Both the position numbers and the translations under genes were made by a program. Below the pieces are notes generated by a model that did not search any database, was not told where the DNA came from, and saw only the letters and a list, made by a program, of their open reading frames with translations. Below, in pieces: positions 15,036 through 23,419 of a stretch of DNA of 42,039 nt. Each line of letters starts with the position of its first letter. Within the stretch, counting starts at the first letter, position 1. This DNA comes from Crocinitomix sp. Its GTDB lineage: Bacteria; Bacteroidota; Bacteroidia; Flavobacteriales_D; Crocinitomicaceae. The stretch is taken from NCBI GenBank assembly GCA_023263555.1, contig JALQVX010000020.1, forward strand, positions 1 through 42,039, in the 5' to 3' direction.

Positions 15036-15459
15036 TGAAATAACATATCACTTTTTAGATATAGAAATTCCGGACTTCAATCCGGAATTTTTTAGTTTAT
15101 GGCTGGGGACAGTCTTAATAGATCATGGGTATGAACTGGGTGAACTAACCTATGTGTTTTGTACGGATGATTATCTTTTAGAAATGAACCGTGAACATTT
15201 AAATCACGATTATTATACCGATATTATTACGTTTAATTATAACGTAGATTTTAGTTTAAGTGGTGATCTGTTTATAAGCTATGAGCGTATTATGGATCAC
15301 GCCAATGAATATGATGTAGCGGTTTATGATGAATTATGTCGTGTAATGGTTCATGGAGTTTTGCATCTGGTCGGCTATAATGACAAGTCGGATGCAGAGC
15401 AAGAGGTGATGACGGAAATGGAAAATAAATATTTGAGCAAGCGAAATAGTTTCACGTGA
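15028..15459 (+). CDS. ybeY: Endoribonuclease YbeY (16S rRNA maturation)
   Basis: YbeY is a metal-dependent RNase involved in 16S rRNA 3' end maturation and ribosome quality control. The true start is the ATG at 15028 (MDNEITYHF), overlapping the ATPase gene by eight bases; the track start at 14992 is an upstream TTG. The protein is 143 residues. The zinc-site motif appears as MVHGVLHLVGYNDK: the first two histidines of the H-x3-H-x5-H signature are present, but the third position is Asp. I believe this substitution is common in Bacteroidota YbeY, and Asp can ligate metal. The stop codon (TGA, 15457-15459) lies inside a parS-like palindrome. Confidence 0.93.
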   Translation: MDNEITYHFLDIEIPDFNPEFFSLWLGTVLIDHGYELGELTYVFCTDDYLLEMNREHLNHDYYTDIITFNYNVDFSLSGDLFISYERIMDHANEYDVAVYDELCRVMVHGVLHLVGYNDKSDAEQEVMTEMENKYLSKRNSFT

Positions 15460-15463
15460 AACA
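15448..15463. other. parS-like ParB-binding site 1
   Basis: AGTTTCACGTGAAACA matches the canonical parS TGTTTCACGTGAAACA at 15 of 16 positions and contains the perfect 14-base palindrome GTTTCACGTGAAAC. It spans the ybeY stop codon. Confidence 0.85.
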
Positions 15464-15472
15464 CTTCGTATT

Positions 15473-15488
15473 TGTTCCATGTGAAACA
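15473..15488. other. parS-like ParB-binding site 2
   Basis: TGTTCCATGTGAAACA differs at one position from the Bacillus-type parS TGTTCCACGTGAAACA. Its centre is 25 bases from site 1, and it ends five bases before the mnmG start codon, covering the ribosome-binding region. Confidence 0.75.
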
Positions 15489-15493
15489 AAATT

Positions 15494-17368
15494 ATGTTAC
15501 CAGAATATGATATTATAGTTGTGGGAGGTGGTCACGCTGGATGCGAGGCTACTTATTCTGCTGCAAAAATGGGATCCAAGGTTTTGTTGGTGACTATGAA
15601 TTTGGCTACAATTGCGCAAATGTCTTGTAATCCTGCCATGGGTGGTGTTGCAAAAGGACAAATTGTTCGAGAAATTGATGCACTTGGTGGAGGATCGGGT
15701 ATTGTAACAGATAAGTCGGCGATACAATTCAAGATGTTAAACTTAAGCAAAGGACCCGCTATGTGGTCGCCTCGTGTACAGAGTGATCGTATGCGTTTTG
15801 CAGAAGAATGGCGTTTATTGCTTGAGGCGAATGAGAATGTTGACTTCTGGCAGGATATGGTGAATGGGCTTGTTATGGATGGTAAAACACTAAGAGGGGT
15901 TACTACTGTGATGGGTCAGACGATTCATGCGAAAGCGGTGATTTTAACGAACGGTACTTTTTTGAATGGGTTAATTCATTTAGGTGAAAAGAATTTTAAA
16001 GGGGGTCGTTCTGGCGAAAGTGCCAGCTATGGTATAACTGAGCAGTTGGTCGATCTGGGTTTTGAAACAGGTCGGATGAAGACTGGCACGCCACCGCGTG
16101 TAGATGGTCGCTCGTTGGACTATTCGAAAATGGAAGAACAACCAGGTGATGAAGTTCCTTCGCGCTTTTCGTTTTCACGTGAAACAATTACATTACCAAA
16201 ACAACGCAGTTGTTATATCACGTATACCAATCAAGAAACTCACGATATTTTAAGAACTGGATTTGATCGGAGCCCTATGTTTAATGGTTCTATTAAAAGT
16301 GTGGGTCCGCGTTATTGTCCTTCTATTGAAGATAAGATTAATCGTTTCGCGGAACGTGATCGTCATCAAATATTTGTAGAACCGGAAGGGTGGAATACCA
16401 TTGAAATTTATGTGAATGGTTTTAGCACATCCTTACCGGAGGAAGTCCAGTTGGCGGCAATGAAAACAATACCGGGTTTTGAAAATGTTAAAATGTTCCG
16501 ACCAGGGTATGCAATCGAATATGATTATTTTCCACCAACTCAATTGAAACATAGTTTGGAAACTAAATTGGTGAGTAACCTTTATTTTGCCGGTCAAATT
16601 AATGGTACAACAGGTTATGAAGAGGCAGCGTCTCAAGGTTTAATGGCTGGTATTAACGCACACAATAAATTGGTCGGAAAACCTGAGTTTATATTAGGTC
16701 GGGCAGATGCATATATTGGTGTTTTGGTGGACGATTTAATTACAAAAGGGACAAAAGAGCCGTATCGTATGTTTACTTCTCGTGCAGAGTATCGTATTTT
16801 ACTGCGTCAGGATAATGCTGATTTAAGGTTAACACAACTTGGTTATGATATTGGATTAGCCAGTAAGGATCGTTTAGATTTAATGAATTTAAAAATTAAG
16901 CATACACAAGAAATCATTAATTTGCTAGAAACGATAAGTTTATTGCCTGAAGAAGTGAATCCGTTTTTGGATGAAATGGGTTCGTCTGCAATTAAACAAA
17001 AATCGAAAGCAGATGGAATTTTAAGAAGGCCGCATGTTTCGTTAGAAGGATTAATTAAGTCTTCTCCTTTTCTTAAAAAGAAATTAGAGGCCTTGGGCGA
17101 ATTGCATGAAGATGCTTTAATCCAAGCTGAAATTCAAATTAAATACGAAGGCTATATTACCCGTGAAGAGGAAATGGCGAATAAGATGGATCGGTTGGAG
17201 AATGTAAAAATTCCTCCTGCAACGGATTATGCATTATTGTCGTCTTTGTCTTCTGAGGCAGTTGAAAAATTAACGAAGATACAACCTGTAACGATTGGAC
17301 AAGCGAGTCGAATAAGTGGTGTAAGTCCTTCTGATATTTCTATTTTACTTATCTATTTAGGCCGATAA
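15494..17368 (+). CDS. mnmG: tRNA uridine-5-carboxymethylaminomethyl modification enzyme MnmG (GidA)
   Basis: MnmG, with MnmE, installs the 5-carboxymethylaminomethyl group on the wobble uridine of several tRNAs, using FAD. The 624 residues match the family. Visible signatures are the N-terminal dinucleotide motif [22 protein letters not shown], the [21 protein letters not shown] stretch, [19 protein letters not shown], and the C-terminal helical domain ([19 protein letters not shown]). mnmE is not in this window. The gene is part of the DUF4175-to-methyltransferase run. At residues 228-231 the sequence SRET is encoded by an embedded parS-like palindrome in a region ([20 protein letters not shown]) that differs between MnmG homologues. 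Confidence 0.97.
   Translation: MLPEYDIIVVGGGHAGCEATYSAAKMGSKVLLVTMNLATIAQMSCNPAMGGVAKGQIVREIDALGGGSGIVTDKSAIQFKMLNLSKGPAMWSPRVQSDRMRFAEEWRLLLEANENVDFWQDMVNGLVMDGKTLRGVTTVMGQTIHAKAVILTNGTFLNGLIHLGEKNFKGGRSGESASYGITEQLVDLGFETGRMKTGTPPRVDGRSLDYSKMEEQPGDEVPSRFSFSRETITLPKQRSCYITYTNQETHDILRTGFDRSPMFNGSIKSVGPRYCPSIEDKINRFAERDRHQIFVEPEGWNTIEIYVNGFSTSLPEEVQLAAMKTIPGFENVKMFRPGYAIEYDYFPPTQLKHSLETKLVSNLYFAGQINGTTGYEEAASQGLMAGINAHNKLVGKPEFILGRADAYIGVLVDDLITKGTKEPYRMFTSRAEYRILLRQDNADLRLTQLGYDIGLASKDRLDLMNLKIKHTQEIINLLETISLLPEEVNPFLDEMGSSAIKQKSKADGILRRPHVSLEGLIKSSPFLKKKLEALGELHEDALIQAEIQIKYEGYITREEEMANKMDRLENVKIPPATDYALLSSLSSEAVEKLTKIQPVTIGQASRISGVSPSDISILLIYLGR
16171..16186. other. parS-like ParB-binding site 3 (inside mnmG)
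   Basis: GTTTTCACGTGAAACA matches canonical parS at 14 of 16 positions, with both mismatches at the left edge. It is read in frame as F-S-R-E-T in MnmG. Confidence 0.75.
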
Positions 17369-18246
17369 TGAATACAATTAGTCATTGCCCAATTTGTGCA
17401 GCAACTGAATTCAAACCTTTTTTGAATGCTGTTGATTATACGGTTTCACGTGAAACGTATTCAATTGTTTCGTGTGCAAGCTGTGGTTTTCATTTTACAA
17501 ACCCTATTCCTACGAGTGATAAAATAGGGGATTATTATAAGTCTGAATCCTATGTTTCGCATTCGTCAACGAATAAGGGCTTAATCAATAAACTTTATCA
17601 ACGGGTGCGTAAACATACGCTCAAGCAAAAATTAGCACTCGTCTCTCGATTAGCAAATGGTAAATCAATTTTGGATATTGGAGCCGGTACAGGTCATTTT
17701 TTGAATGTATGTCAACAAGCGGGTTGGCAGGCGCTAGGGCTCGAACCGGATGCTGATGCGCGCGCTTTTGCAAAGAAAGAATTTGGGGTTGAATTGAAAT
17801 CAACGGATGAATTACATGATTTAGCGCCTAATTCAAAAGATGTGATTACCATGTGGCACGTATTGGAGCATGTCTATGAGTTGCGTAAAGATGTGGAACA
17901 GATCGTGAATGTTTTAAAAGAGGATGGTGTGCTTGTAGTGGCTGTTCCTAATCGGAATTCGTTTGATGCGAAACACTATAAAGAATTTTGGGCAGCTTAT
18001 GATTTGCCTATTCACCTATATCATTTCGTGCCAACTGATATTAAAACGTTATTCGGACAATTTGAAATGGAAGTCACGGAAATTTTACCCATGAAATTTG
18101 ACGCCTACTATGTTTCTATGTTGAGTGAAAAATATAAAGGTGGAAATATCATTAAGGCCTTTCTTAATGGATGGCGTTCCAATTTAAAGGCAAAAACCGG
18201 AACCTATTCTTCACAGATCTATATTTTGAAGAAAAAACGCAATTAG
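17368..18246 (+). CDS. Class I SAM-dependent methyltransferase with N-terminal zinc-ribbon-like motif
   Basis: The start ATG shares one base with the mnmG stop (TAATG), so translation is coupled. The N-terminus has four cysteines in two CxxC pairs (C7/C10 and C36/C39), a likely zinc ribbon. The Rossmann methyltransferase domain follows, with the SAM motif ILDIGAGTGHFLNVC and motifs VITMWHVLEHVYEL and GVLVVAVPNRNSFD (Methyltransf_23 type). The protein has 292 residues. The substrate cannot be deduced; the position after ybeY and mnmG suggests, but does not prove, an RNA or translation-related target. The loop between the two CxxC pairs carries SRET (residues 27-30), encoded by parS-like site 4. 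Confidence 0.87.
   Translation: MNTISHCPICAATEFKPFLNAVDYTVSRETYSIVSCASCGFHFTNPIPTSDKIGDYYKSESYVSHSSTNKGLINKLYQRVRKHTLKQKLALVSRLANGKSILDIGAGTGHFLNVCQQAGWQALGLEPDADARAFAKKEFGVELKSTDELHDLAPNSKDVITMWHVLEHVYELRKDVEQIVNVLKEDGVLVVAVPNRNSFDAKHYKEFWAAYDLPIHLYHFVPTDIKTLFGQFEMEVTEILPMKFDAYYVSMLSEKYKGGNIIKAFLNGWRSNLKAKTGTYSSQIYILKKKRN
17442..17457. other. parS-like ParB-binding site 4 (inside methyltransferase gene)
   Basis: GGTTTCACGTGAAACG contains the perfect 14-base palindrome GTTTCACGTGAAAC; only the outermost bases differ from canonical parS (14 of 16). It is read in frame as V-S-R-E-T. Confidence 0.82.
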
Positions 18247-18523
18247 AAGCGATTTAAAAGCGTTTTGCTGTTCTTTATATCCAATCTATAAGCACATCTC
18301 GAGATCGTTAAATACAGCGTGTGTCTTTTTTAGTGGTTAAAAATCGGTTAATTTGTTCATTTTCAATTTATTAAATGTTTTTAGGTGCTAATTTTCGTTT
18401 TTTCGAAACAAATTCCATGAATTTTGTCGTGAATGCTTTTTGAGATAGTTCAGTCGTCGTCTGTTTTGCAAATTCCAACACATGAATTTCAATTCTAAAA
18501 CTCACTCCGTATTTAATTACGTT

Positions 18524-19204
18524 CTAGTCTGTCAATTTAAGTTTTACCGCCCGATAAAGTTCTCCCACCATAATCGAAAGTCCAAAACTATAATAGGCAC
18601 GATTAAATGAAGATCTCACTTCGGGAGTTGTATTGAATAACATGCGGTAACCAATTGAAAAACGTGGAGCTAGCCATGTTAAGATATAATATTTTGTTTG
18701 CAGCCCAGCGGCTAAACCTGAAAATGGAACTGCTGGCAAGGGCAAGAAGCTTCCTGTGCTATCTTCATAATATCCGGTGAGATTGCCAAAAAGAAATTCA
18801 GTAGGAATGGAAAATTCCCATTTTTTAGTTTTATAAAGTACACGTTCGTAGAAAAGGGAACCAAATCCAGCATTAAAAACTACGCGCGAAGTATCGGTTG
18901 CACCAGGTTGAGTAACATTAACGTCCGTAAAAACAACGTTGCGGTCTAATCCATAAAATCCAATACCAAATCGGTGAACTCCTCTGTATTGAACGCCTAA
19001 CCTTAAACCATTGATCTTAACAGGTCGACCGCGAAAGAAGGAGCGTCTTGCATCTAATCCAATAAGGGGTTTCCATTTTTTTGCTCCTAAATCGGGTGGT
19101 AGAAAAACATGATGATTGTGGTTTTTTAGTAGGCTGTCTTCTTGCGATTGACTTGATAAACAAGTAAATAAGGTGAGAATTAAGAAGAAATAAAGCGGTT
19201 TCAT
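18524..19204 (-). CDS. Hypothetical exported protein, probable outer-membrane beta-barrel
   Basis: This 226-residue protein has a signal peptide (MKPLYFFLILTLFTCLSSQSQ). The remainder is rich in alternating aromatic and glycine residues, as in small outer-membrane barrels (RLGVQYRGVHRFGIGFYGL, APRFSIGYRMLFN, YYSFGLSIMVGELY). No catalytic motif or named family is recognised. It stands alone on the minus strand, separated from the methyltransferase gene by about 277 bases in which I see no gene or clear terminator, and divergent from the lipoprotein at 19321. Confidence 0.7.
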   Translation of the reverse strand: MKPLYFFLILTLFTCLSSQSQEDSLLKNHNHHVFLPPDLGAKKWKPLIGLDARRSFFRGRPVKINGLRLGVQYRGVHRFGIGFYGLDRNVVFTDVNVTQPGATDTSRVVFNAGFGSLFYERVLYKTKKWEFSIPTEFLFGNLTGYYEDSTGSFLPLPAVPFSGLAAGLQTKYYILTWLAPRFSIGYRMLFNTTPEVRSSFNRAYYSFGLSIMVGELYRAVKLKLTD

Positions 19205-19320
19205 TGCGGATCAAATGTAAAAAGATCTTTCTTGAGTAAATAAGTGTTCTTTTAAATAAGGTCAACAGGGCACTGTTAATTCGAAAGCGTTACTTTTTAG
19301 AAATCCTGTATTTTAGAAGT

Positions 19321-20061
19321 ATGAATACTTCTTCAAGGTTTCTTTTTTTAATAAGCTGTTGGTCTGCAAGCCTCGTGAGTTGTGAATGTAACCTGCCTAT
19401 TGAACCAGTAGGGAGGAATCTTAATTTCCACCGTTCAATTCCTATGCACGAACAAGTTGAGATGATGGGGGAAGACGAAGCGAATAGTGTGAAACAGGAA
19501 AAGAACTTTACAGATGCAAATGGTTTAAAACAAGGTTTATGGGAAGAAAGAGGGTGGAAGAAAACGCTTGTTTCTCGCGTGTCTTATGTCAATGATGTCC
19601 CACATGGACCGTATATAATTAGTGACAATTATTATAAAGTAGGAACCTATAATTACGGTAAAAAACAAGGTTTGGAACGTTGGACTTATACGCTCGATAA
19701 GCCCGATAATGATGTAGTGGTACTTTATTTTGAGCATGATTCTATTCTTTGGCAAGCTCATCCAATGGCAGATGCTGGGCAGCTCATACCTGTAAAAGGA
19801 ATTAGAACTTATACTGATTCAGTGTTCGTAAACGTTCCGTTCTACAATGGTAAAACTTGGTATCAGGGTTTGTTTATCAGGGATAAACCAAAAGGAATTC
19901 ACAAAATTTATTCTCCAAATGGGGTTCTGCAAGGGCGGGTTAATTATGAGCTCTTTCAAGCCGAATCCTATGATTCCCTTGGTCATGTTTTAACTCAAGA
20001 TTCAGTTTGGTGGGGAGGAAATAATTATCTGATTGTTCCTAAAAATTTTCGAAAGAGATAA
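19321..20061 (+). CDS. Putative lipoprotein with MORN-like repeats
   Basis: The 246-residue protein has a lipoprotein-type signal with the lipobox LVSC (cysteine 21), so it is likely lipid-anchored. The middle contains YwqK/MORN-like units (ADANGLKQGLWEERGW, YVNDVPHGPYI, YNYGKKQGLERW and, later, FIRDKPKGIHKIYSPNGVLQGRVNYE). It is thus a smaller relative in style of the 719-2293 protein, but the repeats are more degenerate. Function is unknown. It is followed after 71 bases by the YcxB-like gene on the same strand. Confidence 0.75.
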   Translation: MNTSSRFLFLISCWSASLVSCECNLPIEPVGRNLNFHRSIPMHEQVEMMGEDEANSVKQEKNFTDANGLKQGLWEERGWKKTLVSRVSYVNDVPHGPYIISDNYYKVGTYNYGKKQGLERWTYTLDKPDNDVVVLYFEHDSILWQAHPMADAGQLIPVKGIRTYTDSVFVNVPFYNGKTWYQGLFIRDKPKGIHKIYSPNGVLQGRVNYELFQAESYDSLGHVLTQDSVWWGGNNYLIVPKNFRKR

Positions 20062-20132
20062 GAACTTGGATAGATAATGCTGTGTTTAAACATTCCTCAG
20101 TACCTTTAACCCTTCTTTAGATCAATACATAA

Positions 20133-20660
20133 ATGAAATTCGAATATACACTCCAAGAAGAAGATTATCTCAGTTTTCAGCTTTACACCGCGCAACAACA
20201 ACCTCGGTTTTATTTGCGTCAAAAGAACGGTCGCTTTTTTTTAGCGCTCATCTTTGCCACCATGGGCATCTATTTTGGCTATTCTAAGGAGTGGGGAATG
20301 GTGACTTATTTTAGTTTAGTCACAATTGTGATATTTCTATTCTATCCACGTTATTTTAGATGGCGTCAAAAAATGCATTATTTGCGTTTCGTGCGTCAAC
20401 ATTATCGCAGTGCTTTTAATGCAGTGGAAACCTTCGAACGATCTGGTAAAACAGTCAAATTATCCAACCAAACTGGGGCCGGAACATTGCCGCAAGATGA
20501 ACTGGAAAGTTGGGTGGAAACAGGACAACATTTTTATGTTATACTAAAATCAAGTAGTGGGCTCGTGATTCCTAAAGCACAAGTTGATGAAGACGCGTTT
20601 CGGAAAGAAATGATGGCGCTGAACCTGTCTCACACTGAAGATTTGAATTGGGAGTGGTGA
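20133..20660 (+). CDS. YcxB-like membrane protein
   Basis: This 175-residue protein begins with MKFEYTLQEEDYLSFQLYTA, followed by two adjacent membrane helices (about 36-50 and 55-71), then a soluble C-terminal domain (ETFERSGKTVKLSNQTGAGTLPQDELESWVETGQHFYVILKSSSGLVIPKAQV). This layout matches the YcxB-like family: N-terminal strand, helix pair, C-terminal PH-like domain ending near an IPK motif. Function of the family is unknown. Assignment rests on pattern recognition rather than alignment. Confidence 0.7.
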   Translation: MKFEYTLQEEDYLSFQLYTAQQQPRFYLRQKNGRFFLALIFATMGIYFGYSKEWGMVTYFSLVTIVIFLFYPRYFRWRQKMHYLRFVRQHYRSAFNAVETFERSGKTVKLSNQTGAGTLPQDELESWVETGQHFYVILKSSSGLVIPKAQVDEDAFRKEMMALNLSHTEDLNWEW

Positions 20661-20666
20661 TTTTTT

Positions 20667-20750
20667 AAGACAGAAGAATTAAGACAAAAGACTTAAGATC
20701 CAAGACTAATTTCTAATTACCAGTCACCAATCACCAATCACTAAATCAAA
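20667..20750. repeat. Degenerate short tandem repeats
   Basis: Between the YcxB-like gene and topB, units of AAGAC recur (TTAAGACAGAAG, TTAAGACAAAAGACTTAAGAT, CCAAGAC), followed by three TCACCAA/TCACTAA units (AGTCACCAATCACCAATCACTAA). No coding or hairpin role is evident. Confidence 0.5.
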
Positions 20751-20775
20751 AGTCAGGGGAACGCCCGAAAAGAGA

Positions 20776-22875
20776 TTATCCTTCTTCAAATCCAATATTA
20801 AAATCTGCTGTAAGTGTAAGTTTACCATTCTTCGTTTGATCGGTATTGGCTTGGTGGAAACCTTTGATGAGTGTTGTTTTTCCTTTGGAAATGAGGTCGA
20901 TTACTTGTTTTTCGGTGAGTTTTTTACCCATCATGACAAAAGGAACAACAAAATTGCACCCGTTTTGGTAATTAGAGCACCCGTACGCCTTTTTTCCTTG
21001 AATAACCTTACCAATGTTGCATTTAGGACATTTGAGGTCATCAAGCGAGGCTTTTGCCTTTTTTGCCGCTGCTGGTTTTGCCTTTTTTTCGGTTGCAATG
21101 GGAATGGCTTTCCCTTCTGATTTGATGACTTCGTTGGTGAGGTCAACAACCATTTGGGTGAGTTCTTCGCGAAATTGTTTCACGTCATACTCTCCGTTTT
21201 CAATTAGTCTTAGTTTATATTCCCACTGGCCTGTAAGTTCAGCCGATTTTAAAAGATCAGATTGGATGACATCTATAAGTCCTACTCCAGTTGAAGTAGC
21301 GTGAATGTTTTTGCGTTTTTTCTCTAGATATTTTCGTCTGAACAAGGTTTCAATGATATTGGCACGTGTAGATGGTCTGCCGATTCCATTCTCTTTCATG
21401 GCCTCGCGCAAATCTTCATCTTCTACGTTTTTACCGGCAGATTCCATGGCCCGCAAGAGTGTTGCTTCGGTATAATATTTCGGTGGACGGGTTTCTTTTT
21501 CTTGAATTTCTGGCACATGCAGTCCGCTCTCTCCTTCTTCAAACGTAGGCATGATATTTTCCTCGTCATTCGCCTTTGTATCTTTCTTTTCATTCTCGAA
21601 AACGACACGCCAACCCGGCTCTAAAATTTGTTTCCCCGTTGCTTTGAATTCTACTTTTTCAACATTGCCAATAACGGTGGTATTTGAGACAATACAATCG
21701 GGATAGAAAGCGGCAATAAATCGTTTGGCAATGGTGGCATAAATTTTTTGCTCGTCTGGATTGATGCCCGAAGGAGCAACGCCCGTTGGAATAATCGCGT
21801 GGTGATCCGTAACTTTATTATTGTTAAATACCTTCTTTGATTTTGGAATTTCTTTTTCCAAAAGGGGAGCTGTTAATTGCGAATAGAATTTTAATCCCGC
21901 CAAGATTTTAGGTACTTTCGGATAGATATCTTCAGATAGAAACGTTGTATCAACACGGGGATAGGTCACCAATTTTTTTTCGTATAAATTTTGAACGAGT
22001 TTTAAGGTTTGATCTGCCGAAAAAGCAAATTTATTATTTGCCTCTACCTGAATGGAAGTTAAATCGAACAAACGAGGGGGAGATTCGATTCCTTCTTTTT
22101 GGCTGTATTCTTTTACGACAAAAGGTTTGTCTTTTACATATTCAATAGCGCGCTCTGACTTTTCTTTGGTGTCCAATTTGCCAACTGTTGCAGAAAACAG
22201 CACTTCGCGATACGTCGTTTTTAATTCCCAATATTTCGCCGATTTAAACGCTTCAATTTCTTTTTGACGCTCTACAATCATAGCCAAAGTAGGCGTTTGC
22301 ACACGACCGATAGAAAGCACTTGTTTGTTTTGACCGTATTTAAGGGTATACAAGCGTGTGGCATTCATCCCTAACAACCAATCGCCAACAGCGCGTGAAC
22401 TTCCAGCAGCATACAAGTTTAAAAATTCGTCACCATTTCGCAAATTTTCAAAACCTTCGCGAATAGCCTCCTCTGTCAACGACGAAATCCATAAACGTTT
22501 GATCGGTTTCTTATTATTTGCCTTCAGTAAAACCCATTGTTGAATGAGTTCTCCCTCTTGCCCAGCATCCCCGCAGTTAATGACCTCGTCGCAACGTTGA
22601 ACTAAGCTTTCAATGGTGTGAAACTGTTTTTGCGCCCCGCCATTCTCCATGAGTTTAATGCTAAATGTAGAAGGAATCATGGGCAAGGTGGCTAAGTTCC
22701 ACCATTTCCACATGGGGGTATAATCGTGCGGTTCTTTCAGGGTGCAAAGGTGTCCAAAGGTCCACGAAACCCAGTAGCCATTTCCCTCAAAATAACCGTC
22801 CTTTTTTACATTAGCGCCTAAAATGGCAGCAATTTCTCTAGCGACGCTTGGTTTCTCGGCAATACAAAGTTTCAT
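20776..22875 (-). CDS. topB: Type IA DNA topoisomerase III
   Basis: TopB breaks and rejoins single DNA strands to decatenate replication or recombination intermediates. The 699-residue protein starts with the TOPRIM domain (MKLCIAEKPSVAREIAAILGA, and CGDAGQEGELIQQW with its acidic residues). The catalytic tyrosine lies in LVTYPRVDTTFLSEDIYP, and SIGRVQTPTLAMIV is a family hallmark. The C-terminus carries one four-cysteine zinc motif (CPKCNIGKVIQGKKAYGCSNYQNGC) and a short DNA-binding tail. It is the last gene of the thyA-folA-topB run, 21 bases after folA. Confidence 0.95.
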   Translation of the reverse strand: MKLCIAEKPSVAREIAAILGANVKKDGYFEGNGYWVSWTFGHLCTLKEPHDYTPMWKWWNLATLPMIPSTFSIKLMENGGAQKQFHTIESLVQRCDEVINCGDAGQEGELIQQWVLLKANNKKPIKRLWISSLTEEAIREGFENLRNGDEFLNLYAAGSSRAVGDWLLGMNATRLYTLKYGQNKQVLSIGRVQTPTLAMIVERQKEIEAFKSAKYWELKTTYREVLFSATVGKLDTKEKSERAIEYVKDKPFVVKEYSQKEGIESPPRLFDLTSIQVEANNKFAFSADQTLKLVQNLYEKKLVTYPRVDTTFLSEDIYPKVPKILAGLKFYSQLTAPLLEKEIPKSKKVFNNNKVTDHHAIIPTGVAPSGINPDEQKIYATIAKRFIAAFYPDCIVSNTTVIGNVEKVEFKATGKQILEPGWRVVFENEKKDTKANDEENIMPTFEEGESGLHVPEIQEKETRPPKYYTEATLLRAMESAGKNVEDEDLREAMKENGIGRPSTRANIIETLFRRKYLEKKRKNIHATSTGVGLIDVIQSDLLKSAELTGQWEYKLRLIENGEYDVKQFREELTQMVVDLTNEVIKSEGKAIPIATEKKAKPAAAKKAKASLDDLKCPKCNIGKVIQGKKAYGCSNYQNGCNFVVPFVMMGKKLTEKQVIDLISKGKTTLIKGFHQANTDQTKNGKLTLTADFNIGFEEG

Positions 22876-22896
22876 GTTAAAAAGGCACTGAAAAGG

Positions 22897-23409
22897 TTAG
22901 ATGCGTGTATACTTGTAAACGTCAAAGATGTATTTGTTTTTTTCGTCTGTTGGATGGTGCATGATTAATTCACGGTTCCATTTACTTTCGTCAATTTCAG
23001 GAAAATAGGTGTCCCCATCAAATTCCTGATCGATAAAAGTGACATATAATTCGTCGCATAAATCATGCTTTAAACTATGCGCATATATTTGGCCACCACC
23101 AATGATAAATAAATCACGTGTTTCAGCGGTGTCGTTTTTATAATGTGCTAAAGCTTCCTCAATTGAATTAAACACGACACAGTCTGGATGCGAAAAGGTT
23201 TTACTGCGCGTAATGACCACGTTTTCGCGGTTAGATAATGGACGGTATTTTAGAGGAATAGAATCCCAATTCCGCCGACCCATTATCACGACATGTCCTT
23301 TTGTACTTTCGGTAAAAAAACGCATATCAGCCGGTAAATGCCAAATCAAATCATTGTCTTTACCAATGACATTATTCTTTGCTTTCGCTACAATTAGTTT
23401 TACTTTCAT
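22897..23409 (-). CDS. folA: Dihydrofolate reductase
   Basis: FolA reduces dihydrofolate to tetrahydrofolate with NADPH, regenerating the cofactor consumed by thymidylate synthase. I choose the ATG at 23409 (MKVKLIVAKAKNNVIG); the track used a GTG two codons upstream. The 170 residues contain the active-site WHLPADMRFF with the catalytic acid D28, VIMGRRNWDSIP, and the NADPH-binding IIGGGQIYAHSL. It lies ten bases downstream of thyA, the classical functional pairing. Confidence 0.96.
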   Translation of the reverse strand: MKVKLIVAKAKNNVIGKDNDLIWHLPADMRFFTESTKGHVVIMGRRNWDSIPLKYRPLSNRENVVITRSKTFSHPDCVVFNSIEEALAHYKNDTAETRDLFIIGGGQIYAHSLKHDLCDELYVTFIDQEFDGDTYFPEIDESKWNRELIMHHPTDEKNKYIFDVYKYTRI

Positions 23410-23419
23410 TCGCACTGAT

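Noticed and set aside
21176-21191. parS-like half site TGTTTCACGTCATACT in topB
   Set aside because: Only one arm is intact, so the palindrome needed for ParB binding is absent.
20836-22543. Plus-strand ORFs opposite topB
   Set aside because: They are shadows of a well-supported topoisomerase gene and show no recognisable protein features.
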